DNA of 64,000 nucleotides from Pseudo-nitzschia pungens (Eukaryota; Bacillariophyta; Bacillariophyceae; Bacillariales; Bacillariaceae): positions 558,001 through 622,000 of the forward strand of contig CM074764.1 of the NCBI GenBank assembly GCA_037355855.1, written 5' to 3'. Numbering within the stretch: the stretch's first letter is position 1; each line of letters begins with the position of its first letter. The notes below the pieces were generated by a model. That model worked only from the letters and a program-made list of their open reading frames with translations, searched no databases and was not told the origin of the DNA. This document shows, piece by piece, positions 32,317-46,510 of the stretch. A program made the position numbers and the translations under genes.

Positions 32317-33780
32317 TCACAGCTTGGGCATTCCCAGCAGCTCGGCAAACCGCAGCTGCTCGTCCTCGGAGAAGAGTTGCTCTCCCCCCTGCAGCCGCTC
32401 CATGATGGCCACGTCGTGCGCCATGTGCACCGGGTTGGTGGTCCCCGACAGCGGCGTGACGTATCCCAGGGACATCAAAAAGGCGAACATGAGCGTCTGC
32501 GCCGTCAGGTCCTTTTCCGACGCCCACTCGGCGGCTTTCTCCGTGGCCAGGGCCTTGCGGTTGGCGGTCAGCGTCCAGAAGGACTGGTAGCGAATCTCCC
32601 GGTCCCGGCAAAAGTGCCGGAGGGGCGTGTCGAACTTGGTTTCGGCGTAGAAGCGGTTTTGGAGGACCTGCAAAGCGAGAGCGTGTGAGTGTGAGCGTGT
32701 GAGCGTGTGAGCGCGTGTTGGCCTGGCATGAGTGGGATAGAGAGTGTGCGTAGCGCAGTAGAGCAATCGTCATTGGTCTCGCGAGCGAGAAGCGCGAAGC
32801 GATCGCTCAATGCGAAGAATCGATCGACCCCGGGCGCAACGGTTCGATATCCAATCTGCCGTTGCCGCAGACCAAAGCGACGAAATCGAAATCCCAACAA
32901 CAACAACAACGTGTAGTTCAAAATAAATAGTACGGTGCGGTGCGGTGCGTTGCGTTGCGTTGCGTCGCTTTGTTTTCGTCGCGCTTCGCATTGCTTTTCA
33001 TTCATTTCATTTCATTCCCAATCCCAATCCGAATTTCGCTCGCAACCAACTTACCGCTGGTTTGTGTCGCGCCTGTTGGTAGAGCAACCGAAAGGTATCC
33101 ATGTCGTAGCAGTTGGAAATCCCCAGCTGCCGGACCGTCCCGGCATCCACCGCTTCCTCCATCACCCTCCAGACCGCCATGGTGTCCTCGAAGGCTTCCA
33201 GCGGCGAGTGCAGGACCCAGCTGTCGAGGTAGTCCGTCTTGAGGTTGCGGAGGGAGACCTTCAGGGAGGCCCGCGCCTGGTCCGCCACGGGAAGCTTCGG
33301 ATCGTACGGAATGTTGTTGGGATCCTGGCCGCTCACGGGGGTGAACTTGGTCTGCAGCCACAGATCGGCCCGGTCCAATCCCAGTTCCTGCGCCGCGGCG
33401 GTCCAGCCGTTCCCGACCCCCGCTTCGTTGTAGTGCCTGGGCTGGCAGGCCGTGTCGATGAAGCGAAACCCGGTGCGGATGGCCTCGCTCACCAGCCGCG
33501 CCGTCTCCTCCTTCTTCCAGGCCGTCCCGTAGACGAGGTGCGGCTTGCGGAGGAGCGTCCGGGCCGAGTGGGCGTCGACCATCATCAGCAATCCGCGGAT
33601 TCCGCTGTCGCTGCCACTGCTGCGCAGCTGGACGCTTCCGTTGTTGCTATTTGTATTTGTATTTGTCGCGACAAACACCCCCGTCCCGCACAAGAGACAG
33701 GCGGCGCTCGCCACCAGGAGGTACAGGCGGGTCGTGAATCTCGCGGTGGATTTGGTCTTTTGGGACTTGACGGTTACCAT
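32317..33780 (-). CDS. Aldo/keto reductase with N-terminal membrane anchor
   Basis: Two exons (33780-33055, 32667-32317), 358 residues; intron 33054-32668 (GTAAGT...TTGCAG), phase 0, joining KPA to VLQNRFYAE. The AKR barrel tetrad is present: Asp109 (FRFIDTA), Tyr117 (HYNE), Lys145 (LWLQTKF) and His191 (DSWVLHSP), with GISNCYD following. These enzymes reduce aldehydes or ketones with NADPH. The N-terminus is basic then hydrophobic (LYLLVASAACLLCGTGVFVA, about 19-38), an anchor or signal unusual for soluble AKRs, followed by an Asn/Ser spacer. The substrate cannot be told. The start at 33780 has CACCATGG context. The intron includes GCAAC/GGTGC pentamer repeats at 32935-32967. Confidence 0.9.
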
Positions 33781-35711
33781 GGTGGGGTGTAGTGGAATGC
33801 AGTAAAGTGCAGTGGAGCAGTCTGTCGGGTGTTTAATTAATTGCGTCGTGTTGCCTTCCAAGTAAGCTACGCTGCGGAGAGGATGATGGGATTGATTGCG
33901 AAAGCCGCTTCTTGTTCTTTCGTGCGCTGGGTGTCTTGTGTCTTCGTCTTTCCAACGATGAAGAAGCAGGATCGAAGAAGGGAAAAACAAGAAACAAGAC
34001 AATCAATCTCAAGATTTTCGGAACAAAAAGAATAAGGCTAAGGATACAGGATTGAGGATACAAGTAAGCTACTACGGTAAATCCTTAGTAGGAACCTTCG
34101 CAAAATTTGAGAAGAAAAGTAATGATTTCTTGTATCATCAATTGTAAAAATGAAGTGGTACCATATTTTAAAAAATGGTAGGCTTTGGCATCTATCTTCA
34201 GGAAAAAAGTTGCACTATTCAGGCTAGCATTAGCACTTTCGAGAGAGGTATGCTGCAGTTGAAATCCTGTCGAGATAGCACCACCACCAGCACCATCAAT
34301 GATGCTGATGTTTGTTGAAAGAACAAAGACACCACCACCAAGAATGCCAGTGCTACTACTACTATTAGTTGTACTACTACGAGGCTTCAGCAACATCAAG
34401 GAATCATGCTAGCTAGTACCTATGCTAGTAGTACTAGTAGTTCTAATGTTACCCAAATCTTCAGTAGTCGTCAATGGTTGAACTGCAGTACTAGTAGTAA
34501 GAAGCACCACCTTCAAAGCCACCGCAAATAGAACTGCTGCTGCTGCTAGTACTAGTAGTAGTACTAGTAGTAAGTAAACAAGCTTGGAATGGAGTATCAT
34601 CATCATTCTTGTCTACATTCTAAATATTTGGGCTACTGATGCTGATGATATGTCTTTAGCAGAGACTTTAACTAGTACTTTTAAAATGGCTGGAACAGGA
34701 AGAGCACTAGTGAGCACTAGTACTAGTAGCACTGGTGGTGATATTTACAATGCTAAGCTTCTTGGGAGTCGTATCTCCGGTAGAAATTTGTACTGTATGG
34801 CCCAACACGATCTTCAAAATGATGCTAAAAACTACATTTGTTGAAAGTGGAATAATGCTGGATAGAAATAAGGAGGCAAACAACCGAGCGGTACGTCGGC
34901 ACCGGTGAAAATAGCAGCAGCACTAACACTACTACTAAGAATGCTATCTTTCGGCGGGCATGCGTGTTCCGTGCACGAAAATTCAACTGCATGTTACGAT
35001 GAAGGAATCAGCAATCTTTCACGGACGAGGAGTAACACACCCTTGACGCAATACTACATAACGATTGGAACGTTCGACAAATAGGAAATCTGAGTTGTGA
35101 GTAAATTGTTACTCACTGATCGATTTTGAATTGGTTTCATTGTGTTGTGCCTTGTTTTTTCGGAGAGGCGACACTGGTGGTACTAGTGCGTGGTGGAGCT
35201 TGCAGTTAGAAATACTCACAGCACTAGTACGTGCGTGTAGGCTAATCATGGGTCAGTCCATCCGTATCCCAACACTTTTCCCTTCACCAACAGAAGATCT
35301 ATAGTTGGGTGGAAGAAGGATATCGGTATTGCACACCCTTCTTGGCACCATGAAACTACCGACGATGAATGAATGAACGAAGTCATTGGCTCTACAGTTC
35401 ACCCCACAACAAGTGGGGCACCAATTTGCATACTCCGAAGAAGCTTCATCAGACGAGAGAGGAAACCGTAAAATATGTTTTTCGACACTAGCTATTTCGT
35501 TACGTGCGTTGTTTGCTTCAATCCGAGATGTTTCCTGCATCGAGAAAACATTCATCTTGATTACATTGAAAAAATGGGGAGTAATATCGCACCACGGACC
35601 CCTGCTCCCTCATGTGTAATGCTGGTCGTGAAATGCACAGGACACTGCCCAAGAAACGACGATGACGTTTCCACTCCACTCCACTCCGCACTCCGCACCG
35701 CACCGCATTGC
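33781..35711. other. Repeat-rich intergenic region
   Basis: About 1.9 kb with no gene supported. TAG/CTAG tracts lie at about 34375-34440 and 34485-34575. Open frames at 34409-34606 (-) and 34584-34844 (+) are mostly translations of these tracts. A minus frame at 35253-35555 has no start or family support. Confidence 0.5.
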
Positions 35712-37123
35712 TTACTTGCGCGGGATCAAAAAGACCGCATCCGGGGCCTGCTCCCCCAGCCTCTTGGCCGCCCACGACCGGGGGACCACCCGGACTTCCC
35801 GCATTCCACGATACTTATCCAGCTTGACGACCACGTTGTTGGTCTTCTCGGTCGGGGGGTAGACACCGATCAGGATTCCCGTCTTGCCCTTGTCGGGACC
35901 CTTGCACAGTACCACCAGGTCGCGGACCTCGGCCGGATCCTTGATCGGGTCGCTGTACACCAACGCGTCGTTGTAGTCCGTAAAGAGGACCTCGTTGTCC
36001 ACGACGCTGTCGTAGTATGTGTACAAACCGCCGACCCGGAGGTAGCGATCCAGATGGAGGCTCATATCGGCGTAGGCTGAATGTTTGTTTGCGTGTTTGC
36101 GTGTGTTGTCGGATGAGGCGAGAGAACGCGGAAGAACAACGACATCGATTGTTGCGTGCGTCGATCATTGGGAAAGGAAACACGAATCAAGATCGCACGG
36201 CACATCGCGTAGTACGAGAACCGTCAAAACCGTCGACCAAATAGGTCGTCAACGTTGTCAAAATGGCATTTTCAAAAACAAAAAGATTTTGGTCAGTACG
36301 ATCCGTGATGGTACAACAAATCCATCCTAAAATCAATATCACTGTTGATATGTCACATGCCCTCGGTCTTCGCAATTGAAATCCATTCTTGTCGAAATTT
36401 CAATCACTCCACTCTGCTACGATATACTCCTTTGAACTTACCCGTGCTGGCCTCTTGTAACGATTGCTTCGCAATGGCCCGTTTCAGCCTTTCGACAGAG
36501 GCAAAATAACGCCCCACTTCGTACCGAAGTGCCACTCGTAGACCGTAGTCCGAGGGCGAATCGCTTGGAAAGGCCGCGTCGGTGTAGGTCGTGAAGACAG
36601 AAACGTAGGAACGCAACTGGGCGGGATACGGCTGCAAGAGGTCCCATCGCTCCTGCATCAGATCCCGCTGCAGCTCGTCCATCTTGAAGCACAGCCCTCC
36701 CCGGATGCGCTGTGCCAGTCCTCCAACGGTCTTGCTGACCTTGATTCCGCTCATCTCCGAGGCCGCCGCGGCGTTTTTGCTGGCTGTTTTGCTATCCATG
36801 TCCTGGGCGTTGGCCGATGTCAATTCTAACTGCGAGAGTCCGACCAGGACCGAGGCAGCAACAGCTGCCTTTTCCAGAAATTCGCGTCGACGCGGATGTA
36901 ATTCTCCCTTTGAAAGCAATTTGTTGTCGTTGTTCTCAAGTTCTTCGTCGCCGTCCTGTCCAAAAAGCTCGGACCGTATCCCCGTTGTCCGAACCAAGGG
37001 AGATGTGAAAGCTGAAAGTTGAAACGCGTCCACTGCTAACGAGAACGTCGACCCCGATGTATCTCCGCACAGTGATCCCCCAGCTACCAAGATCACCAAA
37101 ACGGTGCATACCGAACGTAGCAT
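35712..37123 (-). CDS. Thylakoid-lumen protein, Tat substrate, helical bundle plus beta domain
   Basis: Two exons (37123-36442, 36076-35712), 348 residues; intron 36441-36077 (GTAAGT...TTCAG), phase 1, joining EAST to AYADMSLHLDRY. Three-part targeting is visible: a signal peptide (residues 1-20), a cleavage region AVDAFQLS resembling the ASAFAP motif, and a twin-arginine signal RRREFLEKAAVAASVLVG ending SANAQ. That route leads into the thylakoid lumen. The mature part is a helix-rich region (MDELQRDLMQERWDLLQPYP, RYEVGRYFASVERLKRAI) with some resemblance to PsbQ-like bundles, followed by a beta-rich C-terminal domain (VVLCKGPDKGKTGILIGVYP, NNVVVKLDKYRGMREVRVVP). I do not assign it to a named photosystem subunit. 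Confidence 0.82.
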
Positions 37124-38340
37124 TCTGCATTTAGATACAGGATGGTTGGCGAGAGATTTTCCGCCGGGGCTGCATATTGAGGCTGACGGAATCTGTTGTG
37201 TACGGAAATCGAATCGGGGCGTTCCGAACGTACCACCAAGGTAGTTACAGTATCGGGGTGCAGATGTTTACGCAAGCTATCTTTCGTTTCTCACTCTCCT
37301 CTCATCTCATCGAGACGTAGTCGCTTGTCGGCGCCTTATTTCTACTCTCTTATTCTTTTCGGGTTGACCGGTAATAGAATGTGGAATTGTCCTCCATTTA
37401 TCATGAACGCTCGTACGAACTTCTCCAAGTTTTCTCCATTCTTTGCATTCCGTGTTTGAGGTTGAAAAGATACAAGTACCTACCTTACTCGTAATTTACT
37501 CGTAACCTTATGTCATTTACTACGTATCATTTACGCTAGTTACATACTGTATTACATATTGACCTGAGTCACGAGTGTCACGTGTGTGGCGCGCTTCGTG
37601 GGCACACGCCTTCGGCACCAGTGAGCCAGTGAGTGAGTCCAGCCGACGAACTCAGGCCGGGCTGAATATCTTCCATGCGAAGGGTGGTTTGTTGCCAATC
37701 ATTCCGGTACGTAAGATTACGGTAGGGTCAAAGGGTAAGGTTACGGTACTGTAATCATCTGTGCGCTCCTTTCAGCGCAGTGTTCCGAAACTTCACGTGA
37801 ATAACAGAACTTCCCAAAAACTTCCCGAAAATTATGCAAAAAATAATTCATTCCGAGTCGATCTTCCGTCCGATTTTCGACTTCCGTACACGTTACGTAT
37901 CATCAATAGGTCAACGTGGCTCTCAATGCTGTTCTTACCATTGGTACAACAAGGTAAGGTTACCAATACTGTAATGGAAATCCACGTAGCAAACTCGAAA
38001 GCTGCAGGACACCTTCAGTTTTCAGACAGAAGAAGGTTACTAAGGTATGTTTCGAACGAGCTTCGTACGATCAGTACTGAAAATACATGAATTTTTGAGA
38101 ACTGAACGTTCACAAAATAGTGCGATGATAACACGTTTGGACAACCATGAAATTTTGAAATTTCATCATTGCCGTCGCTCGCAGATGGAAAATGCGTTCT
38201 GATAGGGTATCAGTTTGTCGAGAAAAGAAGCCTTGTTCCCCATAGTTTGAGTTTTACTTGTGCTCCAAATCCTTCACCAGCATACGAGACAGTTGCACTA
38301 AAGGAGAAAAGCAATTCGGAAACAAAGCAATACGAAAATC
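37124..38340. other. Intergenic region with GTAAGGTTAC motifs
   Basis: No gene seen. Motif copies near 37497, 37714-37750 and 37955. The 5' part separates the minus-strand lumen protein from the plus-strand Mpv17 gene. Confidence 0.5.
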
Positions 38341-39151
38341 ATGCATTATGGATCATTCGCCAAGTGGTATGTTGCCCGGCTCAAGGCGCAGCCATTCCTG
38401 GTGAACGTGAGCTCGGGATTCTTGCTGATGTCAACGGGTGATGTGCTCGCGCAACGAGTTGAGGTCGGGGCCGGCGAGCCGCGAAAACAGGTGGCAACGG
38501 CCGGAGCAAACGACAACAGCAGCGACAGTAGAAGAATCGTCCTCCTCAAATACTGGTCTGGGATCCGTCATCCTGCAGGCGACCGACGCCGCCTACCGAG
38601 CCTTGCAGGACGAGATCGCCTCGTTTGGTTGGGACAAGTCCAGGACCGCCAAGATGGCTGCATGGTCTATACTTTTCACGCCCTTTTATGTCGGAATCTT
38701 CAAAATGTACGACCGATATCTGCCCAAAAAGAACCTGCCGAGCATCGCGGCTCGGGTTGGCTGCTCTTTCTTGTCCAGCATTCCCATTAACTTCGCCTTT
38801 TACACCTACGGGACCTTTGTCGAACACACGGCCGGCTGGTACGAAGAGCGGCAGCAACAGCACCAAACGATCAAGCTGGAAAGGAAAAAGAACAATGAAG
38901 TGCATATGGACGTAGATGTTCCCTATCGGTGGGATCACCTGGTCGAAAAAACCCGACTGAAGCTTGAGGCGGAATTCGTCACCACCATCAAAACGTCGGC
39001 CCAGTTCTGGATACCGCTAAACTTTTTGTCCTTTTCGGTGATACCGTCTCACATCCAACCACTGAACCTCATGTTCTTTTCCGTCTTTTGGAACTGCTAT
39101 CTGAGCATGTCACAGCACCGCGAGGTGAAAGCATCTTCTGCCGACGCGTGA
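38341..39151 (+). CDS. Mpv17/PMP22-family membrane protein; one frameshift
   Basis: About 269 residues if one surplus base near 38520-38540 is discounted; as given, the first 65 codons lie in one frame and the rest in the next. Frame 1 starts at ATG with KWYVARLKAQPFLVN...GDVLAQ, the typical Mpv17 opening. Frame 2 carries ILQATDAAYRALQDE, WSILFTPFYVGIFKMYDRYLP, and the C-terminal signature FWIPLNFLSFSVIPSHIQP...FWNCYLSMSQHRE. Family members are four-helix proteins of peroxisomal or inner mitochondrial (or plastid) membranes. No GT-AG intron of suitable length explains the shift, which lies in a low-complexity Ser/Asn stretch; a consensus error or a polymorphism is likelier than loss of function. 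Confidence 0.8.
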
Positions 39152-40593
39152 GCAACGATCTTCTGCGATCAGCACCACAAACCCTTATCTAGGCGAGGAA
39201 ACGAGTGGATCAGATCAAGGCTGGGAGTTGTGATTCATGCAAACTTTTGGGTTGCAACTATTGATGCTGCGGCACACGCTTTGCCGTTAACGCATTTTGT
39301 TGTGCTCACTTTCTGTGTGGAATGCGAATCGGTGAATAAATGTCGACCCGAAGAACAAGATGGGAAAGTGCCGATTTCCAATCCAGATCCGTGACCGTCT
39401 CGGTGTCAGCGGTCGCGATCGTCCTTTCTTCGCACCGTGGAAGTCCTGACTGGACGGTCATCGATAGGATCGCGGAAGCAACTGACTTCCCCGATCGTTC
39501 AGCACCGCAACAACGGGAATGGAGTAGTGCGTATGCGGGTGAAATGATAACTACACGTGCTTTAGCGGAAGAGAAATAATTATAGTACTTCGTAATAGAA
39601 AACCAAAGTATCACAACAAAAAGAACCAATCAGCTGCAACAAGGACCAAGGACCGTTGTAAGGAGGATGAAAACCCTTTCGCTATCTTCACTTTCGATAA
39701 GAGCAACAGTAACGACAATAATCAGCTTCGAGCTTCGGCACTAATTGAATCAGGGAGGTTTAGGTGCTTACAGAATAACCTCCGAAATGTCTGTATGCTC
39801 CTTTTGTCGATATACGGGACGGATGTACTAAGGATTTTACCGTACCGGTAGGTATTACACTCAGTCTGAGGGTTTCGTCACTATTGATTGGGGATTCATC
39901 CTTACAAACTACAGTACCGTACTTCATGTTTTATTACTTCTTGTACGGTAAACCTTACTTCTAGAAGTAAACTTAAACCTTACTTCTTCACCTTTTATCT
40001 ACTTCACTTTTTTTCACTGTACACGTACGAGTACCGTACGGTAAGACTTACCGGTAAGGCCTTGCCGTATTCTTCACTTGTTGGTATGTTCCGAACCATC
40101 TCTCCCGGTAGGAGTGATGGATGCCGCTTGCTGCTAACCTTACCGTACCGGTATGGAGGAATGTCACTTCAAGTCGTGCGAGTAACCTTACTTGTACGTA
40201 GACTTCATTCCTGCCATATGTGACGACAAGGTGCTCCATTGCACTGTACTAAATTCACCGTATAAGCCCCAAAAACTAAAAATTGAATCATCGATGGTTC
40301 AACTGTGACAACGGTGCGCAATCAGGTGCGCGAGATCCGTGAGAACCTGGGTTTTGTTTGGGAAACTTTCTTCACGATACGTTTCGACGCGAAACATTTA
40401 TTTTATTTTCACCGCGGCGTTAGGGCCAGCAGTCGACTTCATCAATCAATTGCCGAAAGCTCTGATCCCATTTACCAACTACGAAAGCATAAAGGTCGAG
40501 GATCAAAAGTTAGTTCAGCAAGAGCAACGACGACGACGACGACGACAACGACGACGACAACGACGACAATAACCTTTCGAACGAATCCCTGCA
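39152..40593. other. Intergenic region with GTAAGGTTAC motifs
   Basis: No gene supported over 1.4 kb. CCGTACGGTA/GGTAAG elements cluster at about 39840-40200, and a CGACGA run (40526-40570) lies just upstream of the next gene. Confidence 0.5.
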
Positions 40594-42148
40594 ATGAAAA
40601 TCCATCGTCAACTGCTGAATCTCGCCCTCTCACTTCTTGTCTTGGCAACTTGTGCGCCACTCGCGTCTGCTGTCGGTCACAAGGGTGCGGAATATCGGAG
40701 ACGGCGAAACAATGCTGCCATTGAAAAACTCGGCGCATCGTTGTTGACTGACAACGACCAGAATCTGGAGACGCACACGACTGCAAAAGAAAAGGATCGA
40801 CCCAGAAAGTTGGTTGGACGAAACAGACAAGTGAGGGGATCGAATAGTAACACAAACACAAATACAAGACAAAACAGACGTGAATTAGGCAAGTCCAGCG
40901 GAAAATCAAGCTCCGGAAAGTCGAGTTCGGGTGGTTCTGGAGGCTCGGGTGGATCAGGTGGATCGGGAGGCTCGGGTGGATCGGGAGGATCGGGAGGATA
41001 TTCGAGTCACTCGGGTATGGGTTGGAGTTCCAGTGATGGATCGTACTGCGGGTGCCTGTGCATGTCGAACTACGCAACCAATGGAATCAACAATCACGGC
41101 ATGAGCTGTGACTTCACGGTGGATCAAAATAGCTATGGCTATGGCAGACGGTAAGCACGAAGAAGCAATTCGAATGCAAATGGCTTTCGGAATCCTGGAT
41201 GTAATTCGTCGACTCGAATATCTCACACGAAAGAATTTTTCTTTTAAAAGGTCAAGCAATGGTCAGCAAGAAAACAGATATGGAGAATACCAGTCGTTTT
41301 TTGAGTGGGGTACATGGTCGAACTGGAATGTGGTCGAAGAGGCACCAGATGATTATTTCACAAACTACTACCAGGGTAGAAACGGAATGAACGATGACTA
41401 CCAAAACAACCAAGGTAACGAAAACGGACAAGAAGATGGCGCTGACGATGATCAGGGCCAGACTGTTGTTGTAGATCAAATGAACAGCGGATACGATCCC
41501 TACATGGCATTCGATGTCGGCAACTGCGATACCTATGCACACCTCTGGACCTACGACCTCCTTGTCTCCTGTGCGACCGGCGATCAAAACTGCGAGTGCA
41601 CCTTTACGGAGGAGCTCATGCGCATGGGTCTGCTATCGTGTTCCGATGCAGCGAGTTGTCCGGACGAATGCGGTGTGTGTGCCAACTGCATCAACAGCGT
41701 TTGTGGTCAGTACATCCCAAGCAAACTCATTGCATCAGAAATCAGAAACAACAAAGCGATCAGTACGGTAGTGATTCTGGGTACACTATGCTTCATTCTG
41801 ACCATTTTGTTCGCAGTGCATCGAAGACGAAGCAACAGCAAGTTGAACGAGAGCTTGGTGGACAAGCACTGGATGGTACCCGTGAACGAAGGGAACGGCC
41901 TTCCTTCCGACAAGGGCAAAAATTGCAAACCGGTGTGGCTGGCTCCCGACATCAGCACCGTCCCGAGAAAACCCTTGTTTCCCGATCTTTTGGAGGGCAC
42001 GATCGAAACAAAGGGCAAAACCGGAGCGAGAGCCAAGACGGAGACGAAAGGCACAACTCGAACCAAGACCAAGATGGAAACAAAGGCTGCGTCATCGGAG
42101 AGTCACAAAACTCCAACAGAGGAGCCCAAGCCCAACCCAACAAAATAG
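40594..42148 (+). CDS. Gly/Ser- and Cys-rich type I membrane protein
   Basis: Two exons (40594-41150, 41251-42148), 484 residues; intron of 100 bp (GTAAGC...AAAAG), phase 2, joining GYGR to RSSNGQQ. A signal peptide spans residues 1-27 (LNLALSLLVLATCAPLASA). The ectodomain has a basic Asn/Arg-rich part, a GSGGSGG tract (about 110-132) encoded by GGATCGGGAGGCTCGGGT-type repeats, a CGCLC motif, acidic Asn/Gln-rich sequence, and a cysteine-rich block (CDTYAHLWTYDLLVSC, NCECTF, CPDECGVCANCINSVC). One membrane helix (about 354-376, STVVILGTLCFILTILFAV) is followed by a Lys/Thr-rich cytoplasmic tail of about 110 residues. Probable cell-surface protein; no named domain recognised. Confidence 0.78.
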
Positions 42149-43996
42149 AGTCGTAGAGCTATCTCCGGTGACAAGCGAAGGATCGGACGATAGTACCAGG
42201 CGACACCATCCGGGGCCGTGGCTCATACCATCATCGCACTCATCTGTACCCTCCAGCATTTCGGAGAGCACGGAGAGTCGACGAAGCATCGGAACGATGG
42301 AGGGAGAGATATAACAATAACAATCGCAAAGACTTTATGAACGGAACGAAGTGAAAATGTGATAACTGCATGTGAAACGAAAGGATTGAAAAGTTTAATA
42401 TTCTAACAACAAAATTTAGCCAACCCACCCCCTGGCAGGATTTCTCCAGTCAGATAGCCTTGACCCTGTAACTACTATTGTAATCCGGGCCTCGAGTGGA
42501 TTCATTGCAACAACAACCACTAACGGGAGCAAGAATTACTTTTTTTACCGGTGCGTTGTCGATGTAGCTTTTTGTACTAGTACTACTAGTACTACTACTG
42601 GTGGTAGTAGCTACTACTACTCTAGTAGTATTAGTAGGATCTACATTCCCGAATGAATTCTGGACTTCAAAAAACATCAATAGTAGTAGACACCATAATG
42701 CCAGTACATAGAAGAAGTGGTTCTTACTAATATCTATGTATATTACTAGTATACTGTCCACTTCAGCGAGTGAAGCTGCTGAAGGAGAGCCTTGTTGCTT
42801 GTTCTTTGCTGGTAAATCAACAATAGAAGATAGCTAGTACCAGTACTAGTAGTACTCCTCCTACTACTACTAATAGTACTACTACTACTACTTCCACACA
42901 GTGGTTTTAGCCGAACGAGAAATCCTCTTTCTCCACCTGCAGGTGTGTACAAAAGATATTCAACTTGCTGATGGTCGTAGTACTACTAGTAGTACTACTA
43001 GTACTAGTACCAGTAGTACTACTACTAGTACTACTAGTACTACTAATAATACCATGGTGCTGCTGAAGGGGATGCAAACAGAAAGTGGAAGTCACAACAT
43101 CTGGTGGTTGTCATCTTTTGTTGCTACTAATAGTAATAGTAGGAGTACTATTATTTTTTGAACAAATACTAGTACCGGTAGGGAGATCATTAAACTTTGC
43201 TCAATCTTCCTCTCAGAGTAACCTAAGTACTCTCGCTTCGTGCGAAGTACATACGTAAGGTTTAGTATTATTATTTTTCACCTAAATACTTCTGTTGAAC
43301 GATGCTTCACCTTCCATAACAAAAGAGATTCCTGTGTCCCCCGAACATATGCTTCGACTTGCTGGAGAATGGAGCAATCAGAGAGGAGAAAAAAGCATCG
43401 ACAATAACTTACTTCTCCGACACCCCTTATTTCGGTCGTGATATCTGATTTTGGAATATTTTTGTCGAGAATAGACTTTTTTTTCCTGGATAGAGGAGAT
43501 CGCGATAGAATGAATAATCTGCTAATTTTCCCAATTCAGGTATCTTTCAGAAACTTGTTTTCATACGCACCATAAAAACAACTATCATCGATCCGGCAGA
43601 ACATTGTTGTCGTCATCCGTGGTACAAGTAATTAAGTTTTACTAAGTGCGTTGATACCCGTACGGTATGCCATTCCCCCGCCCAAGCCCAAAAATCCTAC
43701 TGACGGAAGAAGAGACATCAATTGCCAATTGGAACCAGATGGTTGTAGCCAATGAAAATTGATGAAATTGCATTTTCGATGTCTCTCTCACCACACAAAC
43801 GTCAGTGACCGGCACCACGGATTTTAAGATTTCAGATCTTTTGCTTACGAACTATGGTCGAAGCCGAACAGTAATGATGCGGTGTCGTTAATCTCACGAG
43901 AGACGACAGAATTTTGACAACAATTTTCTTGACTGACTCCCTATTCTCACAATTCGTCTTCGACATCAAATTAAAACAGAAAATTAAATAGCAAAA
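42149..43996. other. Repeat-rich intergenic region and gapC1 upstream region
   Basis: No gene supported. Dense TAG/CTAG tracts lie at about 42570-42645, 42829-42900, 42978-43045 and 43125-43150. The last 600 bases are free of these and presumably contain the gapC1 promoter; no specific element is recognised. Confidence 0.55.
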
Positions 43997-45408
<1,412 letters not shown>

Positions 45409-46510
45409 GGTCTCTGCCTAAGCGTTGTCAATGAGAACGTGAATATCAATCCAAGCTTTTCGATTGGCATCGGAAGGCATGCGATCGATGAATCACGTCG
45501 ACACCAAGTCTTCTTGAGTAGAACGGAGAATCTTCGTTGTGGGAGTTATGAATGCTAAATTTTGGGTACACAATACTTCGCTGCCGTTTCCAATAATTTA
45601 GAAACGAATCAATTTTTTATTTTAGACTAGGAATCGAAAAACATACATGTGCGTTGCTCAACCTTCGTATTACGAAGTTACTTATGTTTCATCGATGATT
45701 ACTTTGATACATCCGATCAGTACGGTTCTCAGAAAAAAATGCAGGTCTGAAAGCATGGAAAGAATACGCTGGTGACGACCCGACTTATGGCAGGAGCACC
45801 GTCTAAACATCTTATCCTTCTCTGTGTACCGTACTAGTCTGCGGTCTATCCAGTTCCTAGATCAGGTTCGAGCGAAAAGATTAGATCTCGATCGCACTGA
45901 CCTCTGTTCTCTTTCGCAAAATGCTGACAGCTGCCGATATCTGTTGTGAAAAACAATCCTCGAAAATCTTCGAAGATCTTGAAAATGATTGTTCCTTTTC
46001 CCATTTTCGATTTTTTTTAGCAAAGTGATAAGAAGTGAATAATTTTTGTTGGTTTCGTACGTACGTACGTACGTACGTCATCCATTCCTTCCGAATCATC
46101 ATCGGAAATCTGATTGCCGTGTTAAAATACGGTAAGTTTTTACTGTAGAGGTAAGGTTACGGTAAGTAAATAATAGCAACCCCGTAAGGTTACTTGGTTA
46201 CTTGTTCGGTAACCTACCCAAAGGTACTCGTCGACGTACGAAGCATTTGTACTTGTACGACGATGAGTCCGTACGTCATACGTGTCTGTACCAGCGTACG
46301 AAAAGACTAAATTTTTCCGACTCATGCGGTAAGATTAAGATTTCAGTTTTTACCTCGCACATCGCGTCTCGAATCGATCAGTCAGCCAAAAAATACTGGA
46401 CAATAACGGACAACACCACAACATCTACTTGTACCGGTTCACAGTTCACAGTAGCAAACGACCAACAGCTGCTCAGTGATCGCTGCATGACAGAATTGGT
46501 TGGGTTTAGA
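45409..46510. other. Intergenic region
   Basis: No gene supported. It includes an (ACGT)n run at about 46057-46079 and a dense group of GTAAGGTTAC motifs at about 46130-46215. The frame of the next gene is open upstream to 46202. Confidence 0.5.

Noticed and set aside
34409..34844. Small hydrophobic frames on both strands
   Set aside because: They translate TAG/CTAG microsatellite DNA and have no start context or homology signal.
38460..38560. An intron explaining the frame change in the Mpv17 gene
   Set aside because: GT-AG pairs in the stretch have lengths that leave the frame wrong or create a stop; one surplus base is the simpler explanation.
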